DNA of 35,302 nt from Pseudomonadota bacterium (GCA_020161665.1 JAIUPA010000015.1:1-35302); one strand, 5' to 3'; shown: positions 17,059 through 25,611, counted from the first letter of the stretch. Notes: generated from the letters alone by a model not told the origin. Translations and numbers: made by a program.

Positions 17059-17589
17059 GTGAAGAAACGGATCATCATTTCCATAGTGGCAGGTCTGATT
17101 TCAACCAGCAGTGCGCCGCTTGCCGCCAGTGCGCAGGATGCCACGATGACCGCCCCGGCACTGCCGGATATGCTGGAAGGCAACTGGCAAGCCTATGGCG
17201 AAAGCGATGGCCATGATCTCGCCGGTCGTCTGGATGCCGTTCGCCGCTATTATAGCGGCAAGCTTGTCCGGCTTCGGCTGGCGGCTATGCTGGCCGTGCA
17301 GGAAACGGCAATTGGCATCACCGCAGACCAGAAGGATGTCTGGCGGGCCTACACCAAATCACTTCTGGCGCTGGTGCCCGAACGTGAAGCCATGCTCGAA
17401 CTCATCGGCGATGCGGACGAAGACCCCCGCGGACCAACAGCCTTTGCGCGTTCGGAAGCAATCGCCGACATGCTCACGGATTATGCGACCAAGGCGGCGG
17501 CGCTGAAGAATGCCATTAACGCCCTGCGGTCCGCGTTGACGCCCGAGCAGCTCGAGGCTGCGCGCGTGCCGCGTCTTTCGCACGGCTGA
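17059..17589 (+). CDS. Periplasmic LTXXQ (Spy/CpxP-like) protein
   Basis: A 176-residue protein starting at GTG 17059 after a strong AAGGAGG. The signal peptide runs to about residue 25 (ASAQ). The mature part is almost entirely helical and ends with LTPEQLEAARVPRL, an LTxxQ motif. An earlier segment (GITADQKDVWRAY) looks like a second, degenerate copy. Spy and CpxP proteins are periplasmic chaperones or inhibitors of envelope-stress sensor kinases. Its position next to a sensor kinase and regulator parallels the cpxP-cpxRA arrangement, so a feedback role is a fair inference. Confidence 0.8.
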   Translation: MKKRIIISIVAGLISTSSAPLAASAQDATMTAPALPDMLEGNWQAYGESDGHDLAGRLDAVRRYYSGKLVRLRLAAMLAVQETAIGITADQKDVWRAYTKSLLALVPEREAMLELIGDADEDPRGPTAFARSEAIADMLTDYATKAAALKNAINALRSALTPEQLEAARVPRLSHG

Positions 17590-17708
17590 AGTCACCTGAA
17601 ACCCCACCTCATTCCATTTCGGCATCCGCCATGCCGAAAGCGGACGGGTTACTTGCCCCGAATCTCCTCGTGCCCGTCCGCACATCCTTACCAGAACCGG
17701 AGAGCCCT

Positions 17709-17945
17709 ATGCGCCTTGTCATCGTTACCATCGCCACGCTGTTTGCAACCGTCGCCAATGCTCAGCAACTCACCCGCCAGCAACTCATGGAAATCCGCGC
17801 CGTATGCGAGCCCGATCTTCGCAAGTTCTGCGCGAGCGTAGAGCCCGGCGGCGGCCGTTTGGCGCAATGCCTGCAACAGAACGCAGCCAGCATTTCCGTT
17901 CCTTGCAAGGAAAAATTGATGGCAATCAAAGCAGCGCGCTCCTGA
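17709..17945 (+). CDS. Small secreted Cys-rich repeat protein
   Basis: A 78-residue protein with a signal peptide ending VANA. The mature part has four Cys in the pattern C-x7-C ... GGGRLAQCLQQNAASISVPC. The segment G-x2-R-x3-CL-x2-N-x6-C is typical of the Golgi-type Cys-rich repeat (Cys_rich_FGFR family) found in many proteobacterial secreted proteins of unknown role. ATG at 17709 has GGAGAG upstream. It is 119 bases after the LTXXQ gene and probably belongs to the same stress module. Confidence 0.75.
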   Translation: MRLVIVTIATLFATVANAQQLTRQQLMEIRAVCEPDLRKFCASVEPGGGRLAQCLQQNAASISVPCKEKLMAIKAARS

Positions 17946-17979
17946 GCGCGTTTCGCTTGATCCGGCGAGCGCTGCAGAG

Positions 17980-17996
17980 CCCCGTTAAAAACGGGG
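17980..17996 (+). terminator. GC-rich hairpin after the Cys-rich gene
   Basis: CCCCGTT and AACGGGG pair perfectly around a three-base loop, 35 bases after the stop. There is no T tract, so termination here is uncertain. Confidence 0.35.
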
Positions 17997-18353
17997 GATC
18001 GCCTGAGGACCATGGCCAGACATTGGCACGTCCTGAAAACATCCGATCAGCCCGATGGATTGTTTCATAGGACGACAGACCGCAAATCAAAGAAATCGAT
18101 CATTCCGTTCCGCCGACGACCTATTCAATGGTCGACGGCGCGGGTGCCAAGCCGACCGGACATGAAGTGATCTACTTCAGCAGTTCCGTGTGCCCGCCTC
18201 TCTTTGAGGATTTCAGCGCGCAAGCCGCTGGCTGGAAAAGCCCTTTCGAAGAATCCCCGTATCTGCAAAGAAAGTTTGATTTCAGTAGCGATCAGACGGA
18301 CATGATGCGCGGCTAACTACAGTTACTATGTAGGGGGTAAGACCGAAAGGCGG
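17997..18353. other. Intergenic stretch without a supported gene
   Basis: This gap lies between the convergent Cys-rich gene and tRNA-Met. It holds a 62-codon open frame (18128-18316) with no ribosome site and no recognisable motif. I see no promoter, repeat or RNA signal that I can support. Confidence 0.5.
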
Positions 18354-18430
18354 TGGTAGCGGAGGAGGGATTTGAACCCCCGACACAAGGATTATGATTC
18401 CTCTGCTCTGACCTACTGAGCTACTCCGCC
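18354..18430 (-). tRNA. tRNA-Met (CAU), elongator type
   Basis: A 77-base cloverleaf on the minus strand, with encoded CCA at 18354-18356. The acceptor stem GGCGGAG/CTCCGCT has a G1-U72 wobble. The D-arm is GCTC...GAGC. The anticodon stem GAGGA/TCCTT frames the loop ATCATAA with anticodon CAT, and the T-arm is GGGGGTTCAAATCCC. A paired first base pair argues against the initiator type, and overall similarity is to elongator Met rather than the Ile(CAU) tRNA. Confidence 0.93.
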
Positions 18431-18558
18431 ACAATGCGCTGAAAACATTTCTGTTTCCAAAAGGTCGGTCGCATTTCCGTGGTGCGGCTTATAAGGCGGG
18501 CGTCCGTTTCCTGTCAAGCGCCCGTTGAAAAGAAACGATGCTTTCTCGCCGCCTCTTT

Positions 18559-19770
18559 TCAGGCCTTGGCCGCAACCGCCTGCGGTGCACTGGAAAGCAG
18601 CGCCGAAAGGGCCGCTTCCGAAACCGCTGAACGTTGCGAGCGCTCGATGAAGCCGCCGCCAAAAACGCGGGCATCCTCGCCCGGCGCTGAATACAGTACG
18701 CAGGCCTGTCCGGGCGCGACACCCGCCTCACCCACTTCGAGATCGACATAGATGCCGCCTGCGTCGCGTCCAAGCCGCGCCGGTGCCGGTGGGCGCGTCG
18801 AGCGCACCTTGGCGAAGCAGTCAAAACCCGCCTCAACGGTGGCCTCAAGCGTTTCGTCACCCAGCCAGTTCACATCCCGCAGATAGACGCGGCGCGTCTC
18901 CAGCGCCTCCTTCGGGCCAACGATCACCCGTTTGCCGCGCGCATCGAGATAAATGACGTAGAGCGGCTCACCCGTGGCGATGCCGATGCCGCGTCGCTGC
19001 CCGATCGTGTAGTGTAGGATACCCTCATGCTGGCCCAGCACACGGCCGTCCAGATGAACAATGTCACCGCCCAGCGCCGATTCCGGCTTCAGCTTGGTGA
19101 TGATGTCCGTATATTTGCCCTGCGGTACGAAGCAGATGTCCTGGCTATCGGCCTTCTGTGCCACCACAAGCCCCATCTCCTCCGCCAGCCGCCGCGTTTC
19201 GGCCTTGGACATACCGCCAAGCGGAAAGCGCAGGTAATCGATCTGCTCCTGCGTGGTGGCAAAGAGGAAATAGCTCTGGTCACGCTCGGCATCGACCGGG
19301 CGGTATAGGGCGCGTCTGTGCGGATTGTCCGCCGAAGGATTGGCGCGCGAGCGGATATAATGGCCGGTCGCCAGCGCATCCGCGCCCAGTTCCTTGGCGG
19401 TGGCCAGAAGGTCGGCAAATTTGACGGTCTGATTGCACGCGACACACGGAATGGGCGTTTCACCCGCCACATAGGATTCGGCAAAGGGATTAATCACCGT
19501 TTCGCGGAAACGCGCTTCGTAGTCGAGCACATAATGGGGAATGCCGAGCGTCTCGCACACCCGGCGCGCGTCATCGATATCCTGACCGGCGCAGCAGGAA
19601 CCAGCGCGATGCACGGCCGCACCGTGGTCGTACAGCTGCAGCGTGATGCCCAGAACATCATAGCCTTCCTGTTTGAGAAGACCGGCGACAACGGACGAAT
19701 CCACACCACCCGACATGGCAACGACCACGCGGGTATCCTCAGGCTTCTTGTCAAAATCGAGCGTGTTCAC
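18559..19770 (-). CDS. mnmA: tRNA 2-thiouridylase MnmA
   Basis: A 403-residue enzyme that thiolates U34 of Lys, Glu and Gln tRNAs. The PP-loop is [17 protein letters not shown]. The catalytic cysteines are in [10 protein letters not shown] and [12 protein letters not shown], and the tRNA-binding [12 protein letters not shown] segment is present. GTG at 19770 ([12 protein letters not shown]) is chosen because it matches the usual N-terminus of this family in Rhizobiaceae; an in-frame TTG at 19794 would add eight residues. The C-terminus has an extra Ala/Ser-rich tail of about 25 residues. It lies 139 bases downstream of serC on the same strand. Confidence 0.95.
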   Translation of the reverse strand: MNTLDFDKKPEDTRVVVAMSGGVDSSVVAGLLKQEGYDVLGITLQLYDHGAAVHRAGSCCAGQDIDDARRVCETLGIPHYVLDYEARFRETVINPFAESYVAGETPIPCVACNQTVKFADLLATAKELGADALATGHYIRSRANPSADNPHRRALYRPVDAERDQSYFLFATTQEQIDYLRFPLGGMSKAETRRLAEEMGLVVAQKADSQDICFVPQGKYTDIITKLKPESALGGDIVHLDGRVLGQHEGILHYTIGQRRGIGIATGEPLYVIYLDARGKRVIVGPKEALETRRVYLRDVNWLGDETLEATVEAGFDCFAKVRSTRPPAPARLGRDAGGIYVDLEVGEAGVAPGQACVLYSAPGEDARVFGGGFIERSQRSAVSEAALSALLSSAPQAVAAKA

Positions 19771-19909
19771 GGGCTTGTTTCCGATTGCGCCCAAAGGCGG
19801 CGCGTCAAACGCAGTCAGGCCACGAGCCTCGCCCGCAGCCTCATTCTCTGCTGCATATAGAAAGGATGAGCCGCCACTGCAAGCAGAAGCCCCCTTTTAT
19901 GGTTGAGGC

Positions 19910-21082
19910 TCACGCCTTCGCGAGTGCCGCCTTTTCCGTTTCAAAGGCCCATTCGATCCACGGCATCAGGGCTTCAAGGTCGCTGGCCTCAACCGTTGCA
20001 CCGGCCCAGATGCGAAGGCCCGACGGCGCATCGCGGTAAGAGCCGATATCAAAGGCAACGCCTTCCTTTTCCAGACGCGTGGCAATGGCCTTGGCAAAGG
20101 CGGCCTGTGCATCGTCTGACAGAGCGGTGACGGCAGGATCGACGATCCTCAGGCACACGGACGTGTTGGAACGCGTGGCCGGATCAACGGCAAGATTGGC
20201 GATCCAGTCGCGGCTGTCGACAAAACCGTTGATGACGGCGGCGTTCCGGTCGGCCCGCGCCCGCAAGCCCGCAAGACCGCCGAGCGTCTGAGCCCATTCC
20301 AGCGCGTCGATATAGTCTTCAACGCAGAGCATAGAGGGCGTGTTGATCGTATCCCCTTCAAAAATGCCCTCGATCAGCTTGCCGCCCTTGGTCAGTTTGA
20401 AGATCTTCGGCAGCGGCCAGGCGGGCGCATAGCTTTCCAGACGCTCCACCGCGCGCGGCGAAAGGATGAGCATGCCGTGGGCCGCTTCCCCGCCCAGTAC
20501 CTTTTGCCAGGAGAAGGTCACGACATCGAGCTTGGCAAAATCGAGGTTCTGCGCAAACGCCGCCGACGTGGCGTCACAGATCGTCAGCCCCTTGCGATCA
20601 TCGGGAATGAAATCGCCATTCGGCACGCGAACGCCGGAGGTCGTACCGTTCCAGGTAAACACAACGTCCCGGTCGAAATCGACATCGGCAAAGTTCACCA
20701 GCGCGCCATAGGGGGCCACGAACTTGCGCACGTCGGGCAGCTTCAGTTCCTTGGTCACATCAGCAACCCAGGTGGAGCCGAAGCTTTCCCACGCCACCAT
20801 GTCGACGCCACGGGCGCCGAGAACCGACCACAGGATCATTTCCACCGCCCCCGTATCGGAAGCGGGAACAATGCCGATGCGGTAATCGGCGGGCACCTGC
20901 AGAACCTCACGGGTCAGGTCGATGGCACGCTTCAGCTTGGCCTTGCCAATCTTGGCGCGGTGAGACCGGCCAAGCGGTGCATCAGAAAGCACGGCAGGCG
21001 ACCAGCCGGGACGCTTGGCGCAGGGGCCAGAGCAGAAATTGGGGTTGTTGGGACGGATATGCGGCTTGGCGACGTCAACCAT
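19910..21082 (-). CDS. serC: Phosphoserine aminotransferase
   Basis: A 390-residue PLP enzyme of serine biosynthesis that converts 3-phosphohydroxypyruvate to phosphoserine. Family marks are the N-terminus [15 protein letters not shown], the substrate region [10 protein letters not shown], and the PLP lysine in [13 protein letters not shown] at 21082 ([13 protein letters not shown]) has AGGGG upstream; a longer frame upstream is rejected on family length. In related genomes serA usually follows serC; here mnmA follows instead. Confidence 0.94.
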   Translation of the reverse strand: MVDVAKPHIRPNNPNFCSGPCAKRPGWSPAVLSDAPLGRSHRAKIGKAKLKRAIDLTREVLQVPADYRIGIVPASDTGAVEMILWSVLGARGVDMVAWESFGSTWVADVTKELKLPDVRKFVAPYGALVNFADVDFDRDVVFTWNGTTSGVRVPNGDFIPDDRKGLTICDATSAAFAQNLDFAKLDVVTFSWQKVLGGEAAHGMLILSPRAVERLESYAPAWPLPKIFKLTKGGKLIEGIFEGDTINTPSMLCVEDYIDALEWAQTLGGLAGLRARADRNAAVINGFVDSRDWIANLAVDPATRSNTSVCLRIVDPAVTALSDDAQAAFAKAIATRLEKEGVAFDIGSYRDAPSGLRIWAGATVEASDLEALMPWIEWAFETEKAALAKA

Positions 21083-21103
21083 GATGTGGCCCCTTGCGAT
21101 CGA

Positions 21104-21148
21104 CGCTTTTAAAAAGCGGTTCCAGAAAGATGCGGCGCTTATAGCGCC
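21104..21148 (-). promoter_or_regulatory. Two hairpins in the serC leader
   Basis: GGCGCT-ATA-AGCGCC at 21134-21148 and CGCTTTTTAAAAGCG at 21104-21118 (minus strand) stand in tandem, with the nearer one 21 bases before the serC ATG. A serC RNA motif upstream of serC in alphaproteobacteria has been described; I cannot confirm the match from memory of its consensus. Confidence 0.35.
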
Positions 21149-21368
21149 TGCCCCGCCATACCGACAAGGGCTAGGACCAATCAACATTCAGGATTTGAAG
21201 CGTGGCATGAGAGAAAATCGTCCGGCGCGAATCTGAAAGATCGCGACGCGCTTTAAGGCGTGCACTTTAACAGGCCACAACGTTTTTCATCGGCGTGGGA
21301 ACGGATTTCGCCATAATCAGTTCATAAAGCATTAATCATGAGTCATGCCCCAACAGGGAGAAACCAAA

Positions 21369-21896
21369 ATGAAAACGATCCGTGCACTCACACTGGCCAC
21401 CTTTGCTGCCCTCTCCGCCTCGGCGGGCAGCCTGTCCGCTGCAGACCTTTACGCCCGCAACGCGGCCCCCGTTCCGATGGAAGCCGATGACGAAGGCGGC
21501 GTGCGCGTCGGCGTGCTGACCTGCGATGTCGGCTCGGGCGGTGGGTATCTGCTCGGCTCGGCCAAGACGCTGGACTGCACGTTCAAGTCCGTGCGCGGCA
21601 AGGTCGATCACTACACCGGCTTTGTTCGCAAGCTCGGCGTTGACCTGGGTTACACCGCAGGCGGCAAGCTCGTCTGGGCCGTTGTCGCCCCGACCGCTGG
21701 CTACCACACCGGCTCGCTCGGCGGCGTCTACAAGGGCCTGAGCGCTGAAGCCACCGCAGGCGTTGGCATTGGCGCCAATGTTCTGATCGGCGGCACGGAA
21801 GGCTCCGTTCAGCTGCAGACGCTGTCCGTCACCGGCCAGTTGGGCTTGAACGTCGCCGCAGCCTCGACCTCCGTGACGCTGAAGCCCGCAAGCTGA
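21369..21896 (+). CDS. DUF992-family secreted protein
   Basis: A 175-residue protein with a signal peptide ending SLSAAD. The mature part opens with RVGVLTCDVGSGGGYLLGSAKTLDCTF, the hallmark block of DUF992, and has one Cys pair (CDV...DCTF). Gly-rich beta segments ([18 protein letters not shown]) follow. Function is unknown; family members are small, exported and common in Rhizobiales. ATG at 21369 has GGGAG upstream, and a strong terminator follows at 21921. Confidence 0.85.
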   Translation: MKTIRALTLATFAALSASAGSLSAADLYARNAAPVPMEADDEGGVRVGVLTCDVGSGGGYLLGSAKTLDCTFKSVRGKVDHYTGFVRKLGVDLGYTAGGKLVWAVVAPTAGYHTGSLGGVYKGLSAEATAGVGIGANVLIGGTEGSVQLQTLSVTGQLGLNVAAASTSVTLKPAS

Positions 21897-21920
21897 TCGT
21901 CGCGATCACCGCAAAACGAA

Positions 21921-21954
21921 AAAAGGCCCGCTTCGGTTTCGAAGCGGGCCTTTT
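21921..21954. terminator. Bidirectional terminator after the DUF992 gene (duplicate copy 1)
   Basis: GGCCCGCTTCG (21925-21935) pairs with CGAAGCGGGCC (21940-21950) around GTTT, with four A before and four T after. It is the first half of a 46-base exact duplicate whose other copy is at 22191-22236. Confidence 0.88.
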
Positions 21955-21966
21955 CAATAGGATCGG
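21921..21966 (+). repeat. 46-base direct repeat, copy 1
   Basis: Identical base for base to 22191-22236. It holds the hairpin terminator plus the trailing CAATAGGATCGG. Confidence 0.95.
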
Positions 21967-21990
21967 AACGTTGCGACAATCGCCAGCCTC

Positions 21991-22040
21991 TTTGCCCCCT
22001 CGCCCCGCTTGGCGGGGAGAGGGTTTGGGTGAGGGGCAAA
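21991..22040. repeat. RIME-like palindromic element A
   Basis: The element is framed by TTTGCCCC and GGGGCAAA and contains CCCCGCTTGGCGGGG. It matches the general form of Rhizobiales intergenic mosaic repeats and is inverted relative to the element at 22086-22137. Confidence 0.65.
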
Positions 22041-22085
22041 GCCACGGGTAAAACCATCAAAAAATACGAGTTGGTGCGATGTTTC

Positions 22086-22137
22086 AGCCCCTCATCCCGC
22101 TGCCGCGACCTTCTCCCCGCAAGCGGGGAGAAGGGGA
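22086..22137. repeat. RIME-like palindromic element B
   Basis: Begins CAGCCCCTCATCCCG and ends with the palindrome CTTCTCCCCGCAAGCGGGG followed by AGAAGG. This block is widespread in Rhizobiales intergenic DNA. It is in the opposite orientation to element A. Confidence 0.7.
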
Positions 22138-22190
22138 ATTCAAGAACCGCTCCATCCCCAATAATGCGCAGCAAGCTTTGTCATCAAGCG

Positions 22191-22236
22191 AAAAGGCCCG
22201 CTTCGGTTTCGAAGCGGGCCTTTTCAATAGGATCGG
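22191..22236 (+). repeat. 46-base direct repeat, copy 2 (terminator of the outer-membrane gene)
   Basis: An exact copy of 21921-21966. Because its hairpin is symmetric with A and T tracts on both sides, it can end the minus-strand outer-membrane gene, whose stop codon is at 22248. Confidence 0.9.
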
Positions 22237-22247
22237 TAATCGCAGGA

Positions 22248-23102
22248 TTACTTGTAGACCATCGGCGGGGCCGGCGGCACAACGGACGGCTCGTAAGCCT
22301 GAGCCGAGCAACCGTTGAAGGAGTAACGAGCACCAATACGGAATTCGTGCTGGTCGATACCCTTGTCCCAACCCTGAGTTCCGCCACCGGGAGTGGACGT
22401 ACCGAGGAACGAGAACATATCACCACCGGCAATGTGGCGATAACGATAGCCGGCATCGGCCTTCAGGTTACAGGTCAGGTCATAAGAAGCACCGGCCATG
22501 AGCGCATAGGCAAAGCGCCAGCTGGACTCACCACCATGTGTTTCCGTCGGGTCGCAGGTGGCGCCAGCGCAGGCCGTGTTATTCAGCTTGTCCCACTTCA
22601 CATAGGAACCACCGATACCGGCACCCACATAAGGCGTGATCGAGGCATAGGTGCCCAGATCAACATAAGCGTTTGCCATCAGCGAATAAGCGTTGAACGA
22701 GGAAGTATCGGAAGATACGCAACTCGGACCCGAAGCGCAGCTTCCGGTGGTCGAGCCCTTGAAATCGCTCTTGAAGGTGTGATCGAAGGTCAAATCGGTG
22801 CGCAGGTAGTTCGTCACCTGATAACCGACACCGACACCGAGAAGAGCCGACCCCTTAAGGTCTGCGCTTGCGAAGTTCGCCCAATTGGTCGGGGTGGGTT
22901 GCCCCTGCAGGAACTTCGCGCCGCGCATATCGTTCAGCGAATAACCGACATCACCACGCAGATACCATCCGCTGGAATCGCTGACGGTAACTTCCGGGGC
23001 GGCTGCAGGCTCCAACGGCGCAACAGGCTGATAAAGATCGGCAGCAAAGGCCGACGTGGAAAGTGTCAAGGCGGCAACGAAGCCGACGAGGCTGGATTTC
23101 AT
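22248..23102 (-). CDS. Outer-membrane beta-barrel protein
   Basis: A 284-residue protein. ATG at 23102 has GGAG eight bases upstream. The signal peptide (MKSSLVGFVAALTLSTSAFA) is followed by a Pro-rich linker and then alternating beta strands of an Omp25/Omp31-like porin-family barrel (GWYLRGDVGYSLND, ALLGVGVGYQV, ITPYVGAGIGGSYVKW, ADAGYRYRHIAGG, HEFRIGARYSF). Two Cys pairs sit in loops (GSCASGPSC and NNTACAGATC). After the last strand there is a 22-residue tail ending PPAPPMVYK, instead of the usual terminal aromatic residue. Confidence 0.82.
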   Translation of the reverse strand: MKSSLVGFVAALTLSTSAFAADLYQPVAPLEPAAAPEVTVSDSSGWYLRGDVGYSLNDMRGAKFLQGQPTPTNWANFASADLKGSALLGVGVGYQVTNYLRTDLTFDHTFKSDFKGSTTGSCASGPSCVSSDTSSFNAYSLMANAYVDLGTYASITPYVGAGIGGSYVKWDKLNNTACAGATCDPTETHGGESSWRFAYALMAGASYDLTCNLKADAGYRYRHIAGGDMFSFLGTSTPGGGTQGWDKGIDQHEFRIGARYSFNGCSAQAYEPSVVPPAPPMVYK

Positions 23103-23260
23103 GGCAATTACTCCAAAGTGCCCTGGCGGTGATGCGGTTAGCCGCAAACATCCCTGCTGACCTTGGATAATGAAGGATAAAAGTTAAGAGCCACTTAACC
23201 ACGTGTGTTTACCGAAAGATTTCGAAACACCTTATTTTGCAGGCAATAGACCAGCAAAAA

Positions 23261-23288
23261 GCCGGCCCTGCGAACGGCAGAACCGGCT
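23261..23288 (-). terminator. Hairpin copy with T tract, probable glmM terminator
   Basis: A GCCGG...CCGGC outer stem with a CTGC/GCAG inner stem. On the minus strand it is followed by five T (23256-23260). It is identical over 28 bases to 23420-23447. Confidence 0.65.
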
Positions 23289-23321
23289 GAGATTTCTGAC
23301 AAACTTGGCCCCATACTCTTC

Positions 23322-23396
23322 CGTCATCCTCGGGCTTGACCCGAGGATCCATGCTTCCAAAGCTTTATGGATGGTCGGGTCAAGCCCGACCATGAC
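23322..23396. repeat. REP-like inverted pair
   Basis: Two halves of about 30 bases in inverted orientation, each with GGGCTTGACCCGA or its complement, bounded by GTCAT and ATGAC and separated by a short spacer. The unit CATCCTCGGGCTTGACCCGAG is a frequent intergenic repeat in Rhizobiales and other alphaproteobacteria. Confidence 0.75.
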
Positions 23397-23419
23397 GAAA
23401 AGAGAGGTTGTCGACCTTT

Positions 23420-23447
23420 GCCGGCCCTGCGAACGGCAGAACCGGCT
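23420..23447 (-). repeat. 28-base duplicate of the hairpin, lacking a T tract
   Basis: Identical to 23261-23288 but followed on the minus strand by AAAGG rather than T residues. It is 24 bases from the glmM stop. Confidence 0.85.
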
Positions 23448-23471
23448 TCGTTTCTTTCAGTGCGGCAAGTG

Positions 23472-24824
23472 TCAGGCCGCACTTTTGACGTTGGCAATCA
23501 CATCGCACAGATCGCCCACGATCCGCTCGATCTGGCTGCGGTCGTCACCTTCAGCCATGACGCGGATCAACGGCTCGGTGCCGGAGGGACGGATGACCAG
23601 ACGGCCATTGGCGGCCAGTTCCTGTTCGGCCTCGGCAATCGCCTTCTTGACCGTCTTGTCTTCCAGCGGCTTGCCGCCCGAGAAGCGCACATTGCGCAGA
23701 AGCTGCGGCACCGCCTCGAAGCGACGGCAGATTTCGCTGACCGGCTTATCGAACCGCTTGACGGCGGAGAGAACCTGAAGCGCTGCCACGAGACCATCGC
23801 CGGTCGTGCCAAAATCCGACAGGACGATATGGCCGGACTGTTCGCCGCCCACATTGAACCCATGCTGGCGCATATGTTCGACCACGTAGCGGTCGCCCAC
23901 CTTGGTGCGCACGAGATCGAGCCCCTTGGACGCCATGAAGCGCTCAAGCCCCAGATTGGACATAACGGTCGCCACCAGACCACCGCCCTTGAGCAGGTTG
24001 TCATCGGCCCAGGTTTCGGCAATGACGGCCATCAGCTGGTCACCATCCACCACGCGGCCCGTCTCATCGACAATGATCACGCGGTCGGCATCGCCATCCA
24101 GCGCAATACCGATATCGGCGCGCACCTCATGCACCTTGCGCTGAAGCGCATCGGGATGGGTGGAGCCGCATTCCAGATTGATGTTCGTGCCGTTCGGCGT
24201 GTTACCGATCGTCACCACTTCGGCACCCAGTTCCCAAAGTGCGGTCGGAGCCACCTTGTAGGCAGCGCCATTGGCGCAATCGATGGCAATCCGCAGGCCC
24301 GAAAGCGTCACATCGCGCGGCATGGTGCGCTTCACGAACTCGACATAGCGATAGATGTCACCATCGACGCGCTTGGCCCGGCCAATATCTTCCGGCTTGG
24401 CCAGCTGGGTGTAAATATCCTCTTCCAGCAGCGCCTCAATCTGCATTTCGATTTCATCGGACAGCTTGTAGCCATCCGGTCCGAAAAGCTTGATGCCGTT
24501 ATCGGCAAAGGGATTGTGCGACGCCGAGATCATCACGCCGATATCGGCGCGCATCGAACGGGTCAGCATGGCAACGGCGGGCGTCGGGATAGGCCCCAGC
24601 AGGAAAACATCAAGCCCGGCAGCGGTAAACCCGGCCACCAGCGCATTTTCCAGCATGTAGCCGGAAAGGCGCGTGTCCTTGCCAATCACCACGCGATGAC
24701 GGTGGCTGCCGCGCCGGAAAATGGTGCCGACCGCGATGCCAACCCGCATGGCAAGATCCGGCGTCATGGGAAATGTATTGGACAGCCCGCGAATACCGTC
24801 CGTCCCGAAATAGCGACGTGTCAT
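23472..24824 (-). CDS. glmM: Phosphoglucosamine mutase
   Basis: A 450-residue enzyme that converts glucosamine-6-phosphate to glucosamine-1-phosphate for cell-wall and LPS precursors. Visible marks: N-terminus [11 protein letters not shown], catalytic phosphoserine loop [18 protein letters not shown], metal loop DGDADRVI, sugar-binding GGEQSGHI, phosphate-binding [15 protein letters not shown] at 24824 has GGAG five bases upstream. In relatives it usually lies next to ftsH; here gstI-glnII separates them. Confidence 0.96.
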   Translation of the reverse strand: MTRRYFGTDGIRGLSNTFPMTPDLAMRVGIAVGTIFRRGSHRHRVVIGKDTRLSGYMLENALVAGFTAAGLDVFLLGPIPTPAVAMLTRSMRADIGVMISASHNPFADNGIKLFGPDGYKLSDEIEMQIEALLEEDIYTQLAKPEDIGRAKRVDGDIYRYVEFVKRTMPRDVTLSGLRIAIDCANGAAYKVAPTALWELGAEVVTIGNTPNGTNINLECGSTHPDALQRKVHEVRADIGIALDGDADRVIIVDETGRVVDGDQLMAVIAETWADDNLLKGGGLVATVMSNLGLERFMASKGLDLVRTKVGDRYVVEHMRQHGFNVGGEQSGHIVLSDFGTTGDGLVAALQVLSAVKRFDKPVSEICRRFEAVPQLLRNVRFSGGKPLEDKTVKKAIAEAEQELAANGRLVIRPSGTEPLIRVMAEGDDRSQIERIVGDLCDVIANVKSAA

Positions 24825-25040
24825 GTCAACTCCAGTATGATCGGCGCTTGACCGCGCCAGAACCTGAACGGTTCCTTCAATGCCTGATATCTGCAGCGAC
24901 CGCCCCCGCATCCTCCCGAAGGGATAAAGGCAGGAAAAGCCCTGCCCGGCGGTCGATTCATGAGCGCTCCAATGCCACAAATCCCGCCGAACGGCACGTA
25001 AATTACCGTCATAAACAATTACATGTCGTTACCACGACGC
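24825..25040. other. glmM upstream gap
   Basis: This gap separates glmM from the gstI terminator. It contains a 65-codon minus-strand frame (24821-25018) whose TGA overlaps the glmM ATG. The frame has no ribosome site or recognisable motif, so I do not annotate it as a gene. A glmM promoter should lie here but no clear one is seen. Confidence 0.45.
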
Positions 25041-25071
25041 AAAAACGCCGGGCGCGAAAGCACCCGGCGTT
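25041..25071 (-). terminator. gstI terminator
   Basis: AACGCCGGG (25044-25052) pairs with CCCGGCGTT (25063-25071). On the minus strand it is followed by a run of five T (25041-25045). Confidence 0.85.
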
Positions 25072-25133
25072 CAAAATCTTCGTATTTTCCACGGCTTAAG
25101 GCTTTGCGGCGCGCTTGCGCCGTTGAAAGGCCC

Positions 25134-25331
25134 TTAGTTGGTGGGCTTGGTTTCCGTGGACACGGCTTCCTGATGATACCAGCAGGTATCAATCACCGGA
25201 TAGGGCACAGCAACGGGAAGCGTGATGACCGTCGACTGCATGTTCTCGGAACCCTGCCTAAAATTGCGGCGACGCTCGCCCACAGGGAACTGATAAACTT
25301 TCGCGGTATGGTGGTGAAAACCTGCAGCCAT
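25134..25331 (-). CDS. gstI: GstI-like small protein (glutamine synthetase translational inhibitor type)
   Basis: A 65-residue protein divergent from glnII. It has the N-terminal motif TAKVYQFPVGERRRNFRQG and an aromatic CWYHQEAV near the end, as in DUF2735/GstI proteins of rhizobia. In Rhizobium leguminosarum, GstI lowers GSII production at the level of translation and its gene is divergent from glnII in the same way. ATG at 25331 is preferred, with AGGA six bases upstream; ATG at 25337 is also in frame. A small protein of this type would keep GSII low when nitrogen is plentiful. Confidence 0.8.
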   Translation of the reverse strand: MAAGFHHHTAKVYQFPVGERRRNFRQGSENMQSTVITLPVAVPYPVIDTCWYHQEAVSTETKPTN

Positions 25332-25512
25332 TGTCATTCCTTTCGCGTCTACTCGTTGTGCACAACGTCCATCCGGTTAATTTTTGATCATTTTTTATTC
25401 AGAACGCCTATATTATTATCACATCATGAGGTGACTGTCAGTAGAAAAATACGCGTATGACGTGATTATGTCAGGGCATAGACTATATTTTATGCAATTC
25501 GTCTATTTTGAG

Positions 25513-25528
25513 TGCAACTTTATCACCT
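25513..25528 (-). promoter_or_regulatory. Weak candidate sigma-54 promoter for gstI
   Basis: On the minus strand it reads AGGTGATAAAGTTGCA. GG and GC are 10 bases apart and the -12 TTGCA is exact, but the -24 side matches TGGCAC poorly. It would give a leader of about 170 bases. Confidence 0.3.
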
Positions 25529-25611
25529 GCCTTATTGCGTGACCAATGCGAAGGCAGCGTAAGACGCCAAAAAGCAAGGGAATCCGGGAATCTTCAGCAC
25601 GAAACGGAATC

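Noticed and set aside
18128..18316. A 62-codon plus-strand frame before tRNA-Met
   Set aside because: No ribosome site, no motif or signal peptide, and no neighbour on the same strand. It could be a decayed gene, but nothing shows this.
21921..23447. The flanked outer-membrane gene as a transposon or integron cassette
   Set aside because: The duplicates on its two sides differ from each other (46-base versus 28-base hairpins) and no transposase, integrase or terminal inverted repeat is present.
24821..25018. A 65-codon frame whose stop overlaps the glmM start as ATGA
   Set aside because: The overlap is suggestive, but such phase agreement is common by chance, and the frame lacks a ribosome site and a recognisable motif.
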